This document shows positions 59,880 through 64,000 of a DNA stretch of 64,000 nt, piece after piece (position 1 is the stretch's first letter; every line of letters begins with the position of its first letter). Source of the DNA: Actinopolyspora xinjiangensis (GTDB lineage Bacteria > Actinomycetota > Actinomycetes > Mycobacteriales > Pseudonocardiaceae); contig NZ_FNJR01000011.1 in assembly GCF_900104475.1 (NCBI RefSeq), positions 1-64,000 of the forward strand. Direction: 5' to 3'. The translations under genes were made by a program, and so were the position numbers. The notes under the pieces are model-generated. The model searched no databases, had not been told where the DNA came from, and was given only the letters and a program-made list of their open reading frames with translations.

Positions 59880-60722
59880 GTGACGGCGCACGGAGACGAC
59901 GTGCGAGACGGCGACGCGCACGCCGGGACCGCGGCGGATCCGCAGTCGTCGGACGGGGTCAGCATCCCCGAGCCGCAGGACCGCGCCAGAGCGATCCCGG
60001 AAGCGGCGGTGGCGCGACTCGCGGTGTACCTGCGTGTGCTCTCCGGTCTCGACGAACGCGAGGTGCACACCGTTTCCAGCGAGGAGCTCGCCGTCGCCGC
60101 CGGTGTGAACTCGGCGAAGCTCCGCAAGGATCTTTCCTACATAGGTTCCTACGGCACCAGGGGTGTCGGCTACGAGGTGGCCGTGCTCATCGGGCAGATC
60201 GAACGCACCCTGGGATTGACCCAGCAGAACCGGGTCGCGGTGATCGGCATCGGCAACCTCGGTCACGCGCTGGCCAACTACGGTGGCTTCCCCAGCCGGG
60301 GTTTTCCCGTCACCGCGCTGTTCGACCTCGACCCGGACCTGATGGGAGTGCCCGTCGGGGGCATCCCGGTCGACCACATCGACGACATCCCCAGGGTGTG
60401 CGCCGAACGTGACGTGACCATCGGTGCCATAGCCACCCCCGCCAAGGGGGCCCAGGAGGTCTGCGACCGCTTGGTCCGGGCCGGAGTGCGGTGCATCCTG
60501 AACTTCGCGCCCGTGGTTCTGCAGGTCCCCGAGGAGGTCGAGGTGCGCAAGGTCGATCTCGCGGTGGAGATGCAGATCCTCTCCTTCCACGTGGCCCGGC
60601 GGAGTCAGGAGGCACCCGAGTCGACCGACTCCGAGGACACGGGAGCCGGAGCGCCGCAGTCGGAAAATCGTGATGTGAATACCGGGGACAACCCGGTGGA
60701 CGGGATGGTGGTTCGGCCGTGA
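59880..60722 (+). CDS. rex: Redox-sensing transcriptional repressor Rex
   Basis: 280 residues. The N-terminal winged helix has [20 protein letters not shown] and [20 protein letters not shown] with the DNA-contacting KLRKDLS. The Rossmann domain shows [19 protein letters not shown] and [16 protein letters not shown], binding NADH/NAD+. The last 40 residues are acidic and variable. GTG 59880 has GAGGGAG upstream. Rex senses the NADH/NAD+ ratio and represses respiratory and heme genes. The Rex site upstream predicts autoregulation. The stop overlaps the hemA GTG. Confidence 0.93.
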   Translation: MTAHGDDVRDGDAHAGTAADPQSSDGVSIPEPQDRARAIPEAAVARLAVYLRVLSGLDEREVHTVSSEELAVAAGVNSAKLRKDLSYIGSYGTRGVGYEVAVLIGQIERTLGLTQQNRVAVIGIGNLGHALANYGGFPSRGFPVTALFDLDPDLMGVPVGGIPVDHIDDIPRVCAERDVTIGAIATPAKGAQEVCDRLVRAGVRCILNFAPVVLQVPEEVEVRKVDLAVEMQILSFHVARRSQEAPESTDSEDTGAGAPQSENRDVNTGDNPVDGMVVRP

Positions 60723-62143
60723 ATCTGCTCACCGTCGGTCTGTCTCACAACAGTTCCCCGGTACGGATGCTCGAACGCATGGCCGTCGGCGCGGACGACG
60801 TCGGCAAGCTGCTGCACGAGCTGCTTCGCAGTGAGCACATCTGCGAGGCGATGCTGGTGGCCACGTGCAACCGCGTCGAGGTCTACGTGGTGGCCGAAAC
60901 CTTCCACGGCGGTCTCGACGACGTGACGTCGGTGCTGTCCAGGCACGGCGGTGTCGAGTTCACCGAACTGGCCGACCACCTGTACGTGCACTACGCCGGA
61001 GCCGTCGTCGAGCACCTGTTCTCGGTCGCCGCGGGCCTGGACTCGATGGTCGTCGGTGAGGCGCAGATCCTGGGGCAGCTGCGGCAGGCCTACAGCGACG
61101 CCGACGAGGCGGAGACGGTCGGCAAGACCCTGCACGAGCTGGCGCAGCAGGCGCTGCGCGTCGGCAAGCGGGTGCACTCCGAGACCGATATCGACGCCGC
61201 CGGTGCCTCGGTGGTCTCCGAGGCGCTGTCCGACGCGGAGGAGGTGCTGACGAGCCTTTCGGGCCGTTCCGCCCTGCTGGTCGGTGCGGGTTCGATGGGC
61301 GCGTTGGCCGCTTCGCAGCTCAGGCGGCTCGGGGTCGCCGAGGTGGTGATCGCCAACCGCACCCCGGCCAACGGTGACCGACTGGCCGAGTCGCTGCGCG
61401 CGGAGGGGCTGTCGGCTGACACGGTCGCGCTCTCCGAGCTCAGTGGGGCCATCCGCGACGCCGACCTGGTGGTCACCTGCACCGGGGCCGTGGGGTCCGT
61501 GGTCGACGCGGACACCGTGTCGCGGGCCCTGCGGGACAGGTCCTCGGACGCTCCCCTGCTGTGCTGCGACCTCGGGCTGCCGCGCGACATCGACCCGGAG
61601 GTGGCCGAGCTGCCGGGCGTCACCGTGGTCGACCTGGAGTCGCTGCAGCGCAGGCTGGCCGACCAGCACGGTGGCGGAGCCAGGCGGGACGCGGGCGACA
61701 TCATCGCCGAGGAGGTCCGGAGCTATCTGGCCGCGCAGCGTTCCGCCGAGGTGACTCCCACCGTGACCGCGCTGCGCAAGCGCGCGGCGGAAGTCGTGGA
61801 CTCCGAACTGCTCCGGCTGGACTCCCGGCTGCCCGAGCTCGACACGGACGTCCGGGAGGAGCTGGCGCGCACCGTCCGCCGCGTGGTGGACAAGCTGCTG
61901 CACGCTCCGACCGTCCGGGTCAAGCAACTGGCGTCGGCCCCCGGCGGGTCCGGTTACGCCGACGCCCTTCGTGAGCTATTCGAACTCGATCCGCAGACCG
62001 CCGCGGCCATCGGCACTCCGCAGGCCGTCGAGGACGCCGAGGGCGTCACCTCCGGTGGGAGCACCTCGGTCTCGCGGGCCCAGCCCCCGAAGGCCGCCGT
62101 GGTCTCGCGTGATCGTTCCGAACAGGACGGTGAGGACCGTTGA
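60719..62143 (+). CDS. hemA: Glutamyl-tRNA reductase HemA
   Basis: 474 residues. It reduces glutamyl-tRNA to glutamate-1-semialdehyde with NADPH, the first step of C5 heme synthesis. Visible are [17 protein letters not shown], the catalytic Cys in [36 protein letters not shown], the Rossmann motif [20 protein letters not shown] and the C-terminal dimerisation helices. The GTG at 60719 overlaps the rex stop by 4 bp and the stop overlaps the hemC start, so the three genes are coupled. The C-terminal 60 residues are variable. Confidence 0.95.
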   Translation: MNLLTVGLSHNSSPVRMLERMAVGADDVGKLLHELLRSEHICEAMLVATCNRVEVYVVAETFHGGLDDVTSVLSRHGGVEFTELADHLYVHYAGAVVEHLFSVAAGLDSMVVGEAQILGQLRQAYSDADEAETVGKTLHELAQQALRVGKRVHSETDIDAAGASVVSEALSDAEEVLTSLSGRSALLVGAGSMGALAASQLRRLGVAEVVIANRTPANGDRLAESLRAEGLSADTVALSELSGAIRDADLVVTCTGAVGSVVDADTVSRALRDRSSDAPLLCCDLGLPRDIDPEVAELPGVTVVDLESLQRRLADQHGGGARRDAGDIIAEEVRSYLAAQRSAEVTPTVTALRKRAAEVVDSELLRLDSRLPELDTDVREELARTVRRVVDKLLHAPTVRVKQLASAPGGSGYADALRELFELDPQTAAAIGTPQAVEDAEGVTSGGSTSVSRAQPPKAAVVSRDRSEQDGEDR

Positions 62144-63078
62144 CCAACACGCTCCGGATCGGCACCAGGGGCAGCGCTCTGGCGATGGCACAGAGCTCCA
62201 GGGTCGCCGAGGAGTTGGAACGCGCCGGTTACACGACCGAACTGGTCCGGATCGCCACTTCCGGCGACCAGTCGCAGGCACCGATCAACGAGATCGGTGT
62301 CGGTGTTTTCACCTCCGCGCTCCGCGAGGCGCTCGCGGCGGGGGAGGTCGATGTGGCGGTGCACTCCTTCAAGGATCTGCCCACCGCGCCCGATCCCCGG
62401 CTGTCGCTGGCCGCCGTCCCCCCGAGGGAGGATCCGAGGGACGCGTTGGTGGCCAGGGACGATCTGACGTTGGGGGAACTGCCTCCGGGCTCCGTTGTGG
62501 GGACCGGTTCGCCGCGCCGCGCGAGCCAGCTGCGAGCCCTCGGACTGGGGCTGGAGACGCGCGGTATTCGTGGCAATGTGGACACCCGGATGCGCAAGGT
62601 GGCCGACGGTGAGCTGGACGCCGTCGTGCTGGCCCGCGCGGGCCTGGCCAGGGTGGGCCGGCTTGAGGTGATCACTGAATCGCTCGATCCACTGCAGATG
62701 CTGCCCGCACCCGCTCAGGGCGCGCTGGCGGTGGAGTGCCGCGTCGATGACGTGGACACCGAGCACTTGCTGCAGTCCGTGTTGGACGATGAGGCCAGCC
62801 GCGTCGCGGTGGCCGCCGAGCGCGCCATGCTGGCAGCGCTCGAAGCCGGTTGCAGTGCGCCCGTCGGCGCACTGGCCGGAGTGGTGGAGGACCTCGACGA
62901 GGACGGCCGTGTGATCGACCGGCTGTCCATGCGCGGGGTGGTGGCGACCGACGACAACCAGTTGGTTCGCGCATCCGCCACGGGTGAGACGACCGCCGCT
63001 GAGCAGTTGGGCAGGGACATCGCCGCCCAGCTGCTCGAAGCCAGGGCCGCTTCGCTCAGCGGCCCCGGCAGTAGTTGA
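62140..63078 (+). CDS. hemC: Porphobilinogen deaminase HemC
   Basis: 312 residues. It polymerises four porphobilinogens into hydroxymethylbilane on a dipyrromethane cofactor. Seen are [51 protein letters not shown]-type loop, [40 protein letters not shown] and the cofactor Cys in [15 protein letters not shown]. The start is a TTG (62140) overlapping the hemA stop, an unusual codon but the only one that fits the N-terminus. Confidence 0.95.
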   Translation: MTNTLRIGTRGSALAMAQSSRVAEELERAGYTTELVRIATSGDQSQAPINEIGVGVFTSALREALAAGEVDVAVHSFKDLPTAPDPRLSLAAVPPREDPRDALVARDDLTLGELPPGSVVGTGSPRRASQLRALGLGLETRGIRGNVDTRMRKVADGELDAVVLARAGLARVGRLEVITESLDPLQMLPAPAQGALAVECRVDDVDTEHLLQSVLDDEASRVAVAAERAMLAALEAGCSAPVGALAGVVEDLDEDGRVIDRLSMRGVVATDDNQLVRASATGETTAAEQLGRDIAAQLLEARAASLSGPGSS

Positions 63079-63092
63079 TGGGGAGTGCCCTG

Positions 63093-64000
63093 ATGACCCG
63101 AGCACGCAATACCCCCGGACGAGTGGCTTTCGTGGGCTCCGGTCCCGGTGATTCGGGCCTGCTCACCGTCCGGGCCAGGCAGTTGCTTACACACGCTTCG
63201 CTCGTCGTGACCGATCCGGACGTGCCCGCCGAGGTCTCCGGACTCGCCGACGACGCGGCCGAGGTGCGTCCGGCCGTCGGTGATCCCGCCGACGTGGCGG
63301 GCAACCTGGCCGGCGAGGCCCAGACCGGTCGCCCCGTGGTGCGACTGGTCGCCGGTGACCCGTTCACCGCCGACGCGGTGGTGCGGGAGGTCCAGGAGAT
63401 CGCCAAGACCGACGTCTCCTTCGAGGTGGTTCCCGGCGTGTCCTCGGGCACGGCGGTCCCCGCCTACGCGGGTGTGGCGCTCGGCTCCGCCCACGCGGAG
63501 GTGGACGTGCGCGGCGAGGTGGACTGGGCCGCGCTGGCTTCCACCAACGGCCCGATCGTGCTGCACGCCTCCGGCAGTCACCTCGCGGAGGCCGCCTCGG
63601 CGCTGGCCGAGCACGGCGTGAGCCCGCAGACCCCGGTGGCCGTGACGGCCTCCGGCACCACGGTCTCCGAACGCACCATCGACACCACGCTGGCCTCGTT
63701 GCCCGGCGACGCGGGCGAGCTACAGGGGCAGCTGGTGGTCACCATCGGCACGGCGGCGGGCAACCGCGCCGCGCTGTCCTGGTGGGAGACCAGGGCACTG
63801 TACGGCTGGAAGGTCCTCGTGCCGCGCACCAAGGACCAGGCCGGGGCCATGAGTGACCGGTTGTGGTCCCACGGTGCCGTCGCCCACGAGGTGCCCACCA
63901 TCTCGGTGGAGCCGCCACGCAGCCCCGCCCAGATGGAGCGGGCCGTCAAGGGACTGGTGGACGGCCGCTACCAGTGGGTCGTGTTCACCTCCGCCAACGC
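63093..64000 (+). CDS. hemD: CobA-HemD fusion: uroporphyrinogen-III C-methyltransferase/synthase (partial)
   Basis: At least 302 residues, cut by the window end. ATG 63093 has GGGGAG upstream and lies 14 bases after hemC. Residues about 10-235 form a CobA-like domain (VAFVGSGPGDSGLLTVRARQ, PVVRLVAGDPFTADAV, EVVPGVSSGTAVPAYAGV), degenerate compared with active methyltransferases (for instance TDPDV where YDRLV is usual). A HemD domain starts at about 240 (YGWKVLVPRTKDQAGAMSDR, WVVFTSANA). HemD closes hydroxymethylbilane to uroporphyrinogen III. Fusions of this type are common in actinobacteria. Confidence 0.9.
   Translation, partial: MTRARNTPGRVAFVGSGPGDSGLLTVRARQLLTHASLVVTDPDVPAEVSGLADDAAEVRPAVGDPADVAGNLAGEAQTGRPVVRLVAGDPFTADAVVREVQEIAKTDVSFEVVPGVSSGTAVPAYAGVALGSAHAEVDVRGEVDWAALASTNGPIVLHASGSHLAEAASALAEHGVSPQTPVAVTASGTTVSERTIDTTLASLPGDAGELQGQLVVTIGTAAGNRAALSWWETRALYGWKVLVPRTKDQAGAMSDRLWSHGAVAHEVPTISVEPPRSPAQMERAVKGLVDGRYQWVVFTSAN

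Noticed and set aside
1-64000. CRISPR arrays, insertion sequences, rRNA or complete tRNA genes
   Set aside because: None seen. The only repeat arrays are the short iteron-like sets at the left end, without spacer-repeat regularity, and the only tRNA-like sequence is the partial tRNA-Phe.

Overview
The window is high-GC actinomycete chromosome with a dense, mostly leaderless or Shine-Dalgarno-led gene layout. From 26.6 kb onward the gene order follows the Mycobacterium tuberculosis Rv0474-Rv0511 segment as I remember it: XRE regulator, hbhA-like, DUF2516, murB, L,D-transpeptidase and SDR pair, mshA, YbjN, gpm1, senX3-regX3, ppx, Rv0497-like, Rv0498-like, proC, galE2-like, plsC-like, serB1-like, glutaredoxin, hemA-hemC-hemD. 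The presence of rex and a bldN-like sigma factor next to hemA matches the Streptomyces arrangement. The organism is therefore probably a filamentous or sporulating actinomycete, perhaps of the Pseudonocardiales (Actinopolyspora/Saccharopolyspora-like). That placement is inference.

Region 1 (1-1260) is the end of an integrative element. It has no credible gene, several families of short iteron-like repeats, and a 44-bp copy of the 3' half of tRNA-Phe(GAA), which marks an attachment site, followed by the tRNA-type terminator. Region 2 (1.3-8.9 kb) is accessory: two VOC proteins, a methyltransferase, two GNAT acetyltransferases (one frameshifted), an orphan Imm1-type immunity gene with a damaged 3' end, an XRE regulator with a Nudix-like C-terminus, and an F420-type LLM oxidoreductase. 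Region 3 (9-22 kb) holds a secreted beta-propeller phytase, CorA, a PP2C-like protein, a divergent YczE/MocR pair, an ECF sigma operon, a DapC-like aminotransferase, DUF445, a CGNR regulator and a nucleotidyltransferase.

Region 4 (22.1-26.2 kb) is a visibly less GC-rich two-gene module: a COG5610-like HAD protein translationally coupled to a coiled-coil methyltransferase. It looks like a transferred glycan-modification unit. Region 5 (26.6-48.5 kb) is the conserved cell-envelope, mycothiol, glycolysis and phosphate-signalling block (hbhA to plsC-like), with lineage-specific insertions: a mycothiol-dependent-type enzyme and a NAL1-like pseudoprotease.

Region 6 (48.6-56.7 kb) is an insertion in that synteny: three tandem GAF-ANTAR genes, a divergent GGDEF-EAL protein, two secreted peptidoglycan-binding proteins (one with a CHAP-type hydrolase domain) and a membrane-anchored XRE protein. 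Region 7 (56.7-64 kb) has serB1-like, bldN-like, glutaredoxin and the overlapping rex-hemA-hemC-hemD operon behind a good Rex operator. The last gene, hemD, runs off the window. All positions and motifs were read by eye; no database search or computation was possible.
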